NCBI GenBank assembly: GCA_032622095.1
Contig: CP136069.1
Location: 87,134,958-87,198,957 of the forward strand
Length of the DNA stretch: 64,000 bases
Direction of reading: 5' to 3'
Source: Siphonodentalium dalli
Taxonomy: Eukaryota; Mollusca; Scaphopoda; Gadilida; Siphonodentaliidae
The position numbers were made by a program, and so were the translations under genes. Shown piece by piece: positions 12,050-23,020 of this stretch (its first letter is position 1; each line of letters starts with the position of its first letter). Below the pieces are notes generated by a model. That model had not been told where the DNA came from. It did no database searches and saw only the letters and a list, made by a program, of their open reading frames with translations.

Positions 12050-12216
12050 GCAGTTTTTTTAAAGGTGTTTCAAACTAGGAGATAGAAGTATTTTGCGTTT
12101 CAAATGGTGATGAATTAGAGTATTTTATTCAAATTTTATGGCATAAATTGTTTTTAAAACGTATATAATATAACAAAAATGAATGACTCCAAAATTAAGT
12201 GGGCCTTTAAACAAAG
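12050..12216 (+). mobile_element. Right end of a TTAA MITE (AAAGGCCCACTTAATTTT family)
   Basis: It ends in AAAATTAAGTGGGCCTTTAA and matches 18690-18835 upstream of that end (TTTCAAATGGTG, ATTGTTTTTAAAACGTATAT). Only the right part is present. Confidence 0.65.
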
Positions 12217-12539
12217 TCACAATTGCAGTTAGGCTCATCTCATACTCGTCTATTCAGCGATATCCTGCTGCGAAGTTTGATATAGCCTCCAGTATTCATT
12301 GAGCGTTATAGCCCCACTGTTATAATTCGCCTTTAGCAGGCGTACTCTTGCCGTAGATTATTGAGACATTAGGTCACACTTAATGACATTAAATCGCAGG
12401 AAACATAGCAATTGTGTGGGCTGCTTGGCGTGAATATGTAATGAGAAATAAGGTCATACGTAATGACATTAAACTCAAGAAAACCCGCGAAAACAAAACA
12501 AAATCACATTTATGTTTTAAGTTATTTCCTTCATAAAAA

Positions 12540-13275
12540 GAATCTTCGTGATAATGAACCCTTTCAATACTTTAGAATATAGAATTAACCTTAAAATAAC
12601 AAAAACCATTGGAATAGAGAACCTTCGGAATAACGAACCTTCGGATTGGTGAACCTTCGGAACAGCGAACATTCAGAGAAATTTTGGAATAGTGTACCTT
12701 CGGGATAGTGAACCTTCGGAATAGAGACATGCCCCCCAATATTCATATTATATGTCCAGATTTCAAAGGTATGGGCCCATAAAATTCTAAATTTGGCCCT
12801 TAAAATATTGAACACCAAATTGGAGCCCGCACAGAACAGCACTTAAGTCAACTGTACCTGTGTCATATCCCAATGCAGAAGGGTCCATATATACCACAAC
12901 ATTCATATTATATGCCAAGAATTCAAAGGTATGGGCCCATGTAATCACATTAAATCTCAAGAAAACCTGCGAAAACCAAACATAATCACATTTAATGTTC
13001 TAAGTTATTTCCTCCTGTATCTGTATCGGTATGCGCGCAGGGTCAGTTCGGATGTGAGCGCACACTCCATGAAAAGAATCTTCGTGATAATGAACCCTCT
13101 CAATACTTTAGAATATAGAATTAACCTAAACATAACAAAAACCTTCGGAATGGAGAACATTCGGAATAGCGAACCTTCGGAATAGTAAACCTTCGAAATA
13201 GCAAGTATTCAGAATAGAGAACCTTCGGAATAGTGGATCTTCGGGATAGCGAACCTTCATAATAGAAACATGTCC
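12540..13275. repeat. Duplicated segment with GAACCTTCGGAATAG minisatellite
   Basis: Two direct copies (12460-12735 and 12943-13275) share GAATCTTCGTGATAATGAAC, TACTTTAGAATATAGAATTA and then a run of a 15-16-bp unit GAACCTTCGGAATAGC. Between them lies ATTCATATTATATG..CAGATTTCAAAGG, itself repeated at 12738 and 12900. No gene. Confidence 0.8.
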
Positions 13276-13544
13276 CCACAATTACACTGGTGACGTAAAC
13301 ACATGTGCTAATCTTTGTTGAACTATCGTCACTCTATCCGAACGATTTTACTCAAGTATGAAATACCTAACCATAATACATTCACCCAGTGGATTATCGA
13401 TCGTCCGCTCGAACATGAAAATCTGCGTACCAAGCAACACCACGATGTGGCGTAATAAACGTCCGGTTTAACAAGAAAACTAAGATGCATGCATCAGGTC
13501 GGCCGTGAACTATCTACCATAGAATTGTTGACTTTTGTTGTAGC

Positions 13545-13934
13545 TATCGATTATACATTTTGGAACACCTGTCTGTATGTATGTGTGTATGCATGAATGC
13601 ATGTGTGTATGTGTTATAGACTCTAACACTGCTCGACTGATCCGACTCGGATTTGGTATTTAACGTGTCAACTTGACCTCGCTCATAGGCATGTTTCTGG
13701 ACCTTGACCGATCCGACTAAAAATTTGTGTGTAGGACTACTTCGATCCCGGGAGCAATATGAACGGGTTCAATTTCACGTGGGACCATGTTCTCGAACGT
13801 GCTGATATAGGCATGTTTCTGGACCAATTGAACAATAATTTGGCTAGACGCTGTATATACTGGGTACTGTCCAGATGGAGGCGATCACAAAAAAATCCCT
13901 AAATAGCCCGAACGAAGTCGAGTACATCAGCTAG
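13545..13934 (+). mobile_element. Helitron-like non-autonomous unit 1
   Basis: It starts near ATACATTTTGGAACACCTGT and ends in the hairpin CCCGAACGAAGTCGAG, a spacer, then CTAGT at 13930-13934. The next unit begins immediately with a similar start (ATATATTTTGGACATTTGTC), so two elements sit head to tail. Start position is an estimate from that similarity. Confidence 0.45.
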
Positions 13935-14406
13935 TTTAATATATATTTTGGACATTTGTCTGTCTGTTTGTCTGTTAGCTATGGCCGGGAAAACTGCCGG
14001 ACAGATTTGACGAAATTTTATACCTAGGGACGGGTCAAATCTTGATCCCGACCTGACTTTGACATTCAAAAAGATCAATTCAAGGTCAAATCTGGTAAAA
14101 CGGAAGTATTTCAACGAAATTTAATACCTACTGTTACTTTTGTCCCAGGAGTGTTTCGGGTGGGTCAAATCATGACCCTGACCTGATCTTGACATTCAAA
14201 ATTGTCAATTCAAGGTCAAATCGGGTAAAGTCGGGCGGATTTCGACGGGTACTTTTGTCGTGACTTTTGTCCGGGGAGTGTTTTGGACGGGTCAAATCGT
14301 GACCCGACATGACGTTCACCTTTAAAATGGTCAATTCAAGGTTAGATCGCGCAATTCTCCGAAAATCAGAGGGGAACATCCCGGACGAAGTCGGGTCCAC
14401 CAGCTA
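13935..14406 (+). mobile_element. Helitron-like non-autonomous unit 2 with internal 120-bp tandem repeats
   Basis: It begins ATATATTTTGGACATTTGTC, carries three to four inverted copies of the 121-bp unit found at 11420-11995, and ends CCCGGACGAAGTCGGG..CACCAGCTACT. The last motif differs from CTAGT by one base. Minisatellite-bearing units of this kind are known for Helentron-associated elements. Confidence 0.45.
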
Positions 14407-14649
14407 CTATTATATATTTCTAGATTTAGTTACAAACTAAATACCTGTATATTGTACAAAGAAATGTTTGACAAATATATCTGTATCAATATTTATACCA
14501 TACGGGTCATTAAAATAGATACGACGAAACAAATTTTGAAGGGTGCATGTATCAGGTAAATTTTTATATTTCAAATGATGACAGGAATGCGGAAAGTTGA
14601 AGTACCTACGTAATACTGGCTATCCGAATGAAGAGATATACATGTATAT

Positions 14650-15935
14650 AAACACCAAAATAGAAGATGACTGCTGGCGACAATGTTTTCCAAAAATTCA
14701 AAGCATTCGATAGCTCCCATCTAGTTGTCAGCCCGAAGATCAATATGAAGTTTGGTGACTATCAGATGAGGGATATGTCTGTACAGTTGCTAAACAATTC
14801 AGTCATGCAAAAGAGGATCAAACAGTAAGAGACCAAATTGCTGCCTGTGGTAATGTTTTTTAACGAAATTCGGGAAAATTAGATTACTCTCACCCTGGTT
14901 ATCCAGAAGATCATTGTGGAATCTGGTGACGATCGGACAAGGGGTGTCGTCTGTAGGATCAACCAAATTATTTAGCCATAAAAATAATAAAATTCAAGAT
15001 CACCGCTGGCAGTGATGTCTTCACAAGGACAGTTTGAGAACAAAATATGGCCCACATCTAGCGGTGATCCAAAATATCCACATGAGAAAAAGTTCTCCAA
15101 TAAAAGCTGGCTGCAGGGTGCGCCAATTGATTCAAATTCGAAATTTAGCAGGGTGCACTGCTTGTGGCCATGTTTCCCCCGCAAATTTGATAGACTGATG
15201 GACAAAACCACTGAATCCGTTGAATCAATATACATGTATACATGGATTAATTTATATGCATTGTTATACACAGTACTGGTATATAAAGGTACTGAAAATA
15301 ACAATATTACTAGTATACACAAAATAAACCATATATCATGGCTATGGGTTCTAATATCCGAATATGACAGCTGAGAACTTGGTGTGAATTGAAGAGTGGT
15401 GGTGTCTCAAGCATATCTAACCCTCCACGTTAGAAACATGCCATTAAATGTCATAAGTATAATCTAGCTTGAGGACAGAAGTTATCCATAAAGCCCCCCT
15501 TAATTCAACCAGGTCCTCGCGCGATGTATGGTCGATCACATGATGATCTAGGGGGATTAGAATTGTTGTATAAAAACAGCACTGCATGTAAATATAAAAT
15601 AAAATAGTGCTACATCTTATTACAGATTATTGCCACATATAATCAGTGACTATACAGACAGTCTGACAAAATAAAGTTTCAGTGACACTCTATCCGAAGA
15701 GGGGAATAATTCCATCTGTTACAGTCAATGGAGCAATTATGAATCTGGAAAGGTGAAATAATACTAGATATCGACATGACGCGATAACATATAACGTAAA
15801 TGGCGACCATTTTTACCTATAAAATTAAAAAAATATTTGATAGCTCTCATCTGATAGATCAATATCAAGATAAATATGAAGTTTGGTGATGATCGGATGA
15901 GTGAAGTGAACTGTGCTAAACGGTTTAGTAATGCT
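14650..15935. repeat. Degenerate repeat domain (three diverged units)
   Basis: Units at about 14660, 14840 and 15800 share CGACAATGTTTT, TAGCTC.CATCT and GATCAATATGAAGTTTGGTGA. The opposing 116- and 120-codon ORFs at 14972-15374 lie on both strands of the same repeat and show no protein family. The flanking 15400-16840 contains no gene that I can support. Confidence 0.5.
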
Positions 15936-16844
15936 TAAAAAGATTCTTACCTCAATGTTTTTATGTTCACTTTATAAACTCCACTGAGTCATCTTTGTCA
16001 TGTATTGAATTTGATATCTTTTGTTAATAGTTTATAAATTATGTATGTCTCGTGTTCGTTATTATATTATATACACTTTATATTGTGTTTCAGAACGAAA
16101 AAAAAAATGAATAAAATCAACAAATTTGTAAATTTAAAAACAATTCAAACGTTGTTGTATTCCATGTCCCAGCCCGGACATATACAAACAACGGACCAAA
16201 CGCCATATAACACCCCGTATAAATCTTTTATTCCGAGCTGGCCTTTTATTCCGAGTTGGCACACGTCGATTGGGGCGAGTTAGCCCTGGGGCGAGTACGC
16301 CGATTCCGGCACCTTCTCTATTTGCAGCAGGTATACGTTTACGCTTGTTTACGCGTAATTTAATTTACAAAGTTCCCCAATTGGTATCGTAAATAGAGCG
16401 ACCTTATTTGACAGAGAATGCCTCTGTTATTGATTATCAAGTTGCTATACATTAAAAACGACAAATTCACATGCTCGTTCAAGCGCAGTAGTCTATTTTC
16501 CCCATGTTAAAGGACATCCACAAATACTAAATAACGCTAACCTACTGCGAATGTTTGACACGACAACTGTTAACATATTTGGGATGAATTCATCTGACGC
16601 GGCTAAAACATACAATGCAGAAGTTGTGTTTCTTGCGATTCACGCATCATTTCTCCTATTATAGGCCTACTATTCTTCCTACAACATTATTAAAAACTAA
16701 AGTAAACAGCATAAATTTATCAAGCTTCGCGGTGTAAATATTGGATTTACAAGGACAAGGTCGGATAGACCAATGTGGCATCGCTTAAGTTACTTACTGG
16801 TCATTTCTTCAGTTTACAATTCGTACCCGGGTACGAAAATATAG

Positions 16845-16925
16845 TATTACCTCAGCCTCAGTCTATGACGATCTACGCCAACCACAGACATCGGCCTCAT
16901 AACTCGGACAATATGGAAACAACCA
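16845..16925. repeat. Inverted partner of the repeat at 2935-3075
   Basis: CCTCAGCCTCAGTCTATGAC and GGCCTCATAACTCGG match 2935-3075 in reverse complement. It lies just beyond the donor of exon 8. Confidence 0.55.
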
Positions 16926-16949
16926 ATTAATAATATAATATTGACTTAC

Positions 16950-17062
16950 GTCATTCGTGACGACACACGTCAGGATCTGGCTGTCTGTATTTCCACATGG
17001 ATCCCGAACCTCGAAGGTTAGGTCGTATGAGCCGGAAGCAGTAGTACCAGCAAATTTCACGG
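16950..17062 (-). CDS. Exon 8 of cadherin-like gene: second half of a cadherin-like domain
   Basis: The exon is 113 nt with acceptor TTTTTTTCAG and donor GTAAGT. It enters in phase 1 and leaves in phase 0. It encodes about 38 residues, including GSYDLTFEVRDPCGNTDSQI and ending LTCVVTND. The pattern Y-x-L-T-F-x-V-x-D then a hydrophobic alternation ending V-x-V-T-N-D is the closing strand pair of cadherin-like or HYR-type beta-sandwiches of extracellular proteins. Phase and sense join it to exon 7 through an alanine codon. The next exon (phase 0) was not found between here and position 1, so the gene either continues beyond the window or has an exon I missed. Confidence 0.82.
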
Positions 17063-17544
17063 CTGAAAAAAAGTTGTACATCAGTGTATATTTATGATAA
17101 TCTCACTTTAAAAATCATGTTATCATAATCCAAGTAGAGAGAAGTGAGATAGGATATTATTTGGCAAAGTGTTTTTTTTATTATTTAAACACGAACCAGT
17201 GTAGGCTATAATACACAATAAAATTGTTATGGTCTTGATTTTTATAATTTGCATGAGCGCTCAATCAATATTATATATAGGAGTGCACATATTTTAAAAT
17301 AAGACTATGAATTTCTGATAGATTCCAAGTAAAATGTTTCTGTTATGCCTTAATCTTCCAAATAAATAAATTCAGCAGATGAGCAAGATTTTGCGGTGGA
17401 TAATATGTACCCATTACTGGTAGGCCTATAGATAGGAACATGCACGGAGAGGTCTCAACTAAGGTGGGTGGTGGGGCAACAAGAAAAACCCCTCCCTGTC
17501 TCCACGTCCCCACGTGTGACCATGTACAGTTAAGCTCAACTTAC

Positions 17545-17724
17545 CTGGTTGAGCTGAGAAATCGAACAAAGCTGCGTCGGCCGTCGCCAGCATGGTAGGA
17601 GTGAGATCAGCTGCAACGTCGTCCGTGTCCGAGTACGTCAATGTCTCGCAAACCGTCGTGGCGCTCACCGCCGAGCCCGCAAATGAATTCGATTTTGGTA
17701 TATTGTCAAACGTCGGGGCTACGT
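17545..17724 (-). CDS. Exon 7 of cadherin-like gene: first half of a cadherin-like domain
   Basis: The exon is 180 nt with acceptor TTGTGTTCCAG and donor GTAAGTTG, phases 1 and 1. It encodes VAPTFDNIPKS..., LTYSDTDDVAADLTPTM, then ADAALFDFSAQP. An opening A-P-x-F-x-N-(I/L)-P, a mid D-x-D-D and F-D-F are typical of cadherin-like repeats of invertebrate extracellular proteins. A Cys (VCETL) may pair with one in exon 8. A TTAA-flanked MITE ends only 12 nt upstream of the exon, so the local polypyrimidine tract is unusually short. Confidence 0.85.
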
Positions 17725-17736
17725 CTGGAACACAAA

Positions 17737-18195
17737 TTAAAGATGCATAATCCGATTAAGCGCCCCTCAATCACTATTTATTTGGTTTCGGGGGGGGGGG
17801 GTAAAAATATTTGGTTCGAGTCGAGGAACCCCATTAAAGCTCAGAGTTATTAGAAATTGATTTTTTAAATTTATTATTTTTCACCATCGAGTCTTATTAG
17901 TGACCCAGTAAAAAGTCGTCGAGCCGACGGTCTCGGACCAATTTGCGGATGAAGATGGATAACACTAAAATCAAGAGCTTTGTGTTGATAATAAGGCCAA
18001 ATTTCGTCGAACAACATGTTGATAAAGAACACGTTTCGGGCAATTTTATAATATAGTTGACAGTGGTTAGCATTATTTTTGTGCAATTGATCGATTCTGA
18101 TAACTGAAGCGTCATTTTATAAATGTTGTTGTTGTTGTTGTTTTTATTGGAATCTTATTATATGGGGACCATCGAATCGGATTGAGTACCTTTAA
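17737..18195. mobile_element. TTAA MITE (AGGTACTCAATCCGAT family) abutting exon 7
   Basis: TTAA at 17737 and at 18192-18195. The right end is ATCGGATTGAGTACCTTTAA; the left is diverged (AAAGATGCATAATCCGAT). The interior has GATTCGAG-like TCGAGTCGAGGAACC and a GTT run, as in the copies at 25922, 26611 and 27385. Two overlapping minus-strand ORFs (17874-18115) are repeat translations. Confidence 0.78.
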
Positions 18196-18334
18196 CTATG
18201 GGCCTACACGTATATTGCTTAGCACATTGAGAAATTTTGCCAAGATCATTCCACAAATTAATACTCATACAGTGGTGATTGTGACATTTAGATTAATAAA
18301 GCTTCTAACGTATTTCATTAAAGTGCCTTCCCTC

Positions 18335-18835
18335 TTAAAGGCCCACTTAATTTTCGAACCCCCCAGATCACATATATAAAATATATATGCCGTATTATAT
18401 ACCATTTGAAAGAGGAAGCTCCAAAATATTGTATTTTAAACTTATTCGGTGCAATAAACTGTGAACATGTTGCTTTTGTTGAGTTACCGACGTCAGTTCT
18501 ATGCTCAAGTTTCTGCACAAAGTCTATTATTTTCAATGGAATGGTGAATAACTCTTTATATTTAGATATACAGTTATTCCTCTTCCATTGAAAATAAAAC
18601 TATAGCTTATATTTTATTGCATTTTGGGAGCCATAACGGGGGAAATGATTTTATGATTTCAGCTATTTTCTATTACTCTATGGTCACCTTCTGAGACCAG
18701 TCGTTTCAAATGGTGCTTATTATAGTATTTTAATCATATTTTATTGCATAGATTGTTATTAAAACCGTATATCAAGGCAATATAAAACAAATTATTCGTA
18801 TTATTCGGGGACTCGAAAATTAAGTGGGCCTTTGA
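18335..18835. mobile_element. TTAA MITE (AAAGGCCCACTTAATTTT family), full copy
   Basis: TTAAAGGCCCACTTAATTTT at 18335 faces AAAATTAAGTGGGCCTTT ending about 18833. An internal inverted pair (TCAATGGAATGG...TTCCATTGAAAATA) flanks TATTTAGATATACAG. A related copy is at 48410-48690 and a right end is at 12050-12216. The 61-72-codon ORFs on both strands are mirror shadows. Confidence 0.78.
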
Positions 18836-18839
18836 AATG

Positions 18840-19420
18840 GGGGGACTCCCGTTTTACATACATCCAGCCAAAAATAGCAAGAGATTTTCAAAAAATATTG
18901 AATTTCACATATCATTGTATGTACAATCTGAGCAATTATTAAGAGACGACAAACACAATGGATTCTAATACATTTGAGAGGTTCATAATATGTCTTTAAA
19001 GATTCTTGTAAATTGGAGAAAATACGTCTTCAATAATAATTTTGTCGCATAAAACAGACTGATCACATAATACCAGTATCGTGTTCAAACCGGTCCATAA
19101 ATAATGAGTTTCCCAAATAATTGCCAGATTTGCGTGGGACTATTTTATCTACGTATACCATAGTATTGTATCTCCCATTACATTGACATCTAAATGACAC
19201 GTTTCATAGCGACAACTGATGCACCGCGTTAACAGTGCATTCGATTGTTTTATAAGATAACGATACAAGTTTCATGTTTCGCGCATTAAATCGGTGATAT
19301 TATTATATTAATTTAATAGCAGACGACAATTTAATTACACCCTCTGTGGTCTATACTGCGAGGGTGATCTGTCGATGTCATATGAGCTATGGGGTAACTT
19401 TAAATCTCTATGTGCGTACC
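18840..19420. other. Intronic stretch without recognised features
   Basis: AT-rich sequence inside the large intron between exons 6 and 7. No ORF, splice-site pair or repeat partner was identified. Confidence 0.5.
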
Positions 19421-19424
19421 GGTT

Positions 19425-19579
19425 AGACTTTCTGTGGGATGTATGTATTCGCGGATGTATCTTCACGGATGTCTCATTGTTGCAGTACGTAACTTTTATG
19501 ACCTAGTTCATTGCTTTCGATATTTAGGTTTGGTAGATCACTATTGCAGATTTTATTGCGGGAACGCAATTCATAATAT
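19425..19579 (+). repeat. Dispersed repeat, copy at 21700-21870
   Basis: GTACCGGTTAGACT, GTATTCGCGG.TGTATCTTC, TTGCTTTCGATATT and TTTTATTGCGGGA are shared with 21703-21855 in direct orientation at moderate divergence. Confidence 0.65.
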
Positions 19580-19939
19580 AACTAATTGAACTGATGTTTC
19601 TCATTCACCACATCAGAAAGCCTCTGAACGCTGACCAAAATATACTAATCGGATTAAATACACCCCGATACTTCGCAATACGACCTTTAGTATACTTCCA
19701 AACTGGGACATACTTTATCAGCAATGCGTGTTTGCTGTTATATTATGAATTGCGTTATATTATATCCATACATCTCTATAACAGCAAACACGCATTGCTG
19801 ATAAAGTATGTCCCAGTTTGGAAGTATACTAAAGGTCGTATTGCGAAGTATCGGGGTGTATTTAATCCGATTAGTATATTTTGGTCAGCGTTCAGAGGCT
19901 TTCTGATGTGGTGAATGAGAAACATCAGTTCAATTAGTT
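19580..19939. repeat. Perfect 163-bp inverted repeat with 34-bp loop
   Basis: Arms 19580-19742 and 19777-19939 are identical in reverse complement as far as I can read. The loop holds the complement of the left flank (GCAATTCATAATAT, 19566) joined to the complement of the right flank (AGAGATGTATGGATATA, 19968). The same 106-codon translation therefore appears from both strands and is not a gene. Confidence 0.95.
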
Positions 19940-20189
19940 TATTCTGATCGTCAAGTTGAGACATTACAGAGATGTATGGATATAATCTCTTCTATATATT
20001 TTGAGAACTCCTTGTATTCGAGAGATAGCCCACACCCTCCGGACCTCAATGATATGATCGTGAATGAGTATTGATATACCCCACTAAACTTTGACAAACA
20101 CCAGTAATGGTGTGTAGATCATTTACATATCTCTCCTATATATTTTGATACAATCTATCTAATTTACATATCTCTCTTATATATTTATG

Positions 20190-20889
20190 TTTGTGTGTGT
20201 GTTGTACTTCATACAAATCTACGATTCTCGACCGATCGTGACGAAACTTGGTACGTGTGTGTAGTTTGACCAGGCGGTGGTCGTTGTCGTATTGGCGAGC
20301 CCGTGCGACGCCCGTGCAGCGCATGCGCAGACGAGATCTCGGAAACGGGTGGAGCTATCGACTTGAAATTTGCTATGTGAATGTATCTTGCGCCGGGTAC
20401 AAATTTTATCGGGTCGCCGAGCCCGTGCGACGCCCGTGCAGCGCATGCGCAGACGAGATCTCGGAAACGGGTGGAGCTATCGACTTGAAATTTGCTATGT
20501 GAGTGTATCTTGCGCCGGGTACAAATTTTATCGGGTCGCCGAGCCCGTGCGACGCCCGTGCAGCGCATGCGCAGACGAGATCTCGGAAACGGGTGGAGCT
20601 ATCGACTTGAAATTTGCTATGTGAATGTATCTTGCGCCGGGTACAAATTTTATCGGGTCGCCGAGCCCGTGCGACGCCCGTGCAGCGCATGCGCAGACGA
20701 GATCTCGGAAACGGGTGGAGCGATCGACTTGAAATTTGGCATGTGAATGTATCGTGGGCCGGGTACAAATTTCCATGCGCAGACCAGATCTCGGAAACTG
20801 GTGGAGCTACCGGGTACAAATTTAAAAGATATATATATAAATGTCATGTTTCGGACAAGCCGCCGGTGGCGGGCTAACCTGCTAGTATA
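20190..20889 (+). mobile_element. Helitron-like unit with 122-bp tandem repeats
   Basis: Four near-identical units of about 122 bp (GCGCATGCGCAGACGAGATC, GGAAACGGGTGGAGC, TATCGACTTGAAATTTG, GTGCGACGCCCGTGCAG) occupy 20285-20770, with a partial fifth. Downstream is the hairpin GCCGCCGGTGGCGG, a spacer and CTAGT at 20881-20885. ORFs of 65-137 codons on both strands are periodic translations of the array. The 5' end near 20190 is uncertain. Confidence 0.6.
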
Positions 20890-21008
20890 TAATATATGTC
20901 AGTACAGGTATACATGTATATATTATATATGGCATACTAATAGAAGATAGAAACGTTGGACGGTATTCGGTTGTTTCAGTATGTCAGGCGGGTGGTAATA
21001 AGCCTCAG

Positions 21009-21547
21009 GCGGACCTGAATATTTCTAGGACCTTCTTAACAAACACTGATAGATTTTTAACTGTCTTTTGATTTCGGGAGTTGAAAAGAGCGGCTAGTTT
21101 GTAAGTGTAAGGTCTCTGGTAGTAGTATAGGGTTTCGGGTATTTTATTCTAAGTTCATTATGTTCCCTACATTTCAGTACAATGTGATATTCGTCGCCGA
21201 TTTCAAGATTACATAGTGTGCAAATTCGGTCTGAGTAATCCGTATTTGTCCAAGTACCGTATTCTATAGGGAGTTTGTGGTTTCTTATCCGGAAGGCCAT
21301 AATATAGTTAAAGTGCTCTGTTATCACCTAGAGTTAGATAATTCTCTGTTTCAAAGTTTGGCTTTATAATCCGGTAAAATGCGCACTTGCTTGGATTCGA
21401 TATTGTGGTCCACCATTCTTGTATGCATATGTCGCGTAGTTTGCCAGAAATTGTGCGGTTAAAGCTTTTCATGCTTAGAACATGTTGGTTGGTCCAAACA
21501 ATACTCATACCGAGGAAATTAAGGGTATACCGAAAACCAATAATCAT
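21009..21547 (-). pseudogene. Non-LTR retrotransposon (LINE) ORF2 C-terminal fragment
   Basis: Two minus-strand reading frames join into one LINE-like tail. The upstream part (21308-21547) reads KLRDICIQEWWTTISN...KCAFYRIIKPNFETENYL. The downstream part (21094-21327) reads FRIRNHKLPIEYGTW, then DRICTLCNLEIGDEYHIVLKC. The last piece is the C-x2-C...H-x4-C motif that follows the reverse transcriptase in many LINEs. A third frame (to a TGA at about 21009) completes KLAALFNSRNQKTVKNLSVF. At least two frameshifts make it dead. The RT catalytic domain is absent, as in 5'-truncated insertions. Confidence 0.75.
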
Positions 21548-21699
21548 TGAGTTATTAAAAACATTATCACAATAAGAGGTAATCTATTAGTCGGCATAGA
21601 AATAAGCTTAGCCCAGTACGAGAGGAAACGGGTCAGTGATAAGCCGCAGTTGTTGCGATAATTTGAAGGATTAGTTATTTTTACAGAATTCTGAGGTGG

Positions 21700-21870
21700 T
21701 GCATGTACCGGTTAGACTCTTTTTTGCAGGATGCATGTATTCGCGGTTGTATCTTCGCGGATGTCATTGTTGTAGTATGTAACATTTATGACCGCGTTAA
21801 TTGCTTTCGATATTCAGGTGTGAACAACGACTGGGCCCTGTTGAAAATTTTATTGCGGGATCACAACGCA
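21700..21870 (+). repeat. Dispersed repeat, partner of 19425-19579
   Basis: Diverged direct copy (GTACCGGTTAGACTC, ATTCGCGG.TGTATCTTCGC). Downstream, 21910-21945 (GGCGTTACCATTTCTGACTA) is the complement of 11235-11270, another short dispersed repeat. Confidence 0.6.
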
Positions 21871-22055
21871 TTCATGAAACCTATATATTTTATATATGCC
21901 TAATAATATGATCTTGATGGCGTTACCATTTCTGACTATGATTTTCTTGTTGGTACTGTGACGGTGTGTTTGTCGGTAAGATAGGCACCGCTTCCTAACA
22001 GAGATTGGTTTTCAATATTGAGAGTTTGTTCTGGCGGCCGTCTACTCGTACTTAC

Positions 22056-22195
22056 TGGCATCAAGAGTGACGCTTATGGCAGGGGCGCCAGCCATGTTGG
22101 TGGTGATCGTGGGCCAGTTTGGCGCCCCGCCAGTGGTCTGCACGCCACCCGCTGTAGCGTTGACGAGGCCAATGACGTCTTGACCAGATGTATAC
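22056..22195 (-). CDS. Exon 6 of cadherin-like gene
   Basis: The exon is 140 nt with acceptor TTCTCCACAG and donor GTAAGTAC. It enters in phase 2 and leaves in phase 1. It completes the Trp codon opened by exon 5 and encodes YTSGQDVIGLVNATAGGVQ, TTGGAPNWPTITTNMAG and ISVTLDA. The junction product G-W-Y-T-S-G-x-D-V-I is continuous and sensible. An N-x-T sequon (NAT) fits an extracellular protein. I do not recognise a named Pfam family. GC content is higher than in the surrounding intron. Confidence 0.85.
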
Positions 22196-22384
22196 CTGTG
22201 GAGAATATGAGAAGACATAATTCAAGTTGAATTGGTGTTTTTGTGGATTATTGTCTTTGAATCCTATATCACAATTGTCGCTAGAATTTGAATATATATT
22301 TAGCACTATGAACTTTCTTTGGCAGGGACCTGTAGTTTGCACAATGTGATATAGCATTTTGTATGTTCTAACGGACGCGTATAT

Positions 22385-22840
22385 ACATGCTGCATGGTCA
22401 TGAACTTACGGGGGAGGTCAAGTGACCAATTTTGAATAGGGACTTCCATGCAAATCTGCGGAGCAAAAGTTACATAGTTGCACATACTTCTGAGTATGAC
22501 TTGATGTGGTATTGGAAACAACGGGTATTTGTCTGGCGGGTCCTCTTGGATCTTGATCCATTATAATGTTGTGTACTTATTTTTGAATTTTTAATTGATT
22601 CTTCAAATGTAGGTTAATGTGATGTAATTCCAGAAACAAATTCTCATAAATGTATTTATTGCAAAATTTTATAATTTACCTAGCGCACCTGCCAGTTAAA
22701 TGTTATGACTGTTCAATGATATGCCTGCTTTGTTTCCCGAACAACTGCATGCTTCATACATAACTTTTGCTCCGGGGATTTGCATCGAAATCCCCATTCA
22801 AAATTGGACACTTGATCTCCCCCTTATTGCCATGACAATG
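22385..22840. repeat. Inverted repeat pair in intron 5
   Basis: GGTCATGAACTTACGGGGGAGGTCAAGTG...CATGCAAATC (22394-22455) is the inverted, diverged match of GATTTGCATC...CACTTGATCTCCCCCTTATTGCCATGAC (22778-22836). It is probably the arms of a MITE. Confidence 0.6.
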
Positions 22841-22938
22841 ACAATCCAGCTGGACTATATATACATCGAGTTTATAGCTACTAAAATAATGATAATGGGT
22901 AGCAGTTCGTGTGGGCTATTGAAATTTAGGTTACTTAC

Positions 22939-23020
22939 CATCCAATCTGATCATTCGGTAAAACTGTGACATATTCTGTAGACAGTAGGGTAACGGTTAC
23001 AACGGTATCTAGCTCACTTC
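22939..23020 (-). CDS. Exon 5 of cadherin-like gene
   Basis: The exon is 82 nt with acceptor CTTCTTTTCAG and donor GTAAGTAA, phases 1 and 2. It encodes SELDTVVTVTLLSTEYVTV then LPNDQIGW with exon 6. Alternating hydrophobics (VVTVTLL) suggest beta strands. Joined to exons 4 and 6 it gives one continuous domain in which a strand-rich segment is followed by Q-I-G-W-Y. Too short to classify alone, but both splice sites are strong and the phases fit both neighbours. Confidence 0.82.

Noticed and set aside
15012-15374. 120-codon plus-strand ORF with overlapping 116-codon minus ORF
   Set aside because: Both strands open in a degenerate repeat; no domain, splice site or codon signal supports either.
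19594-19964. 106-codon ORF with matching ORF on the other strand
   Set aside because: It is the perfect palindrome read from both ends; the two halves are each other's complement.
20209-20877. Overlapping ORFs of 65-137 codons on both strands (Arg/Ala-rich repeats)
   Set aside because: They are periodic translations of a GC-rich 122-bp tandem array and occur in several frames of both strands.
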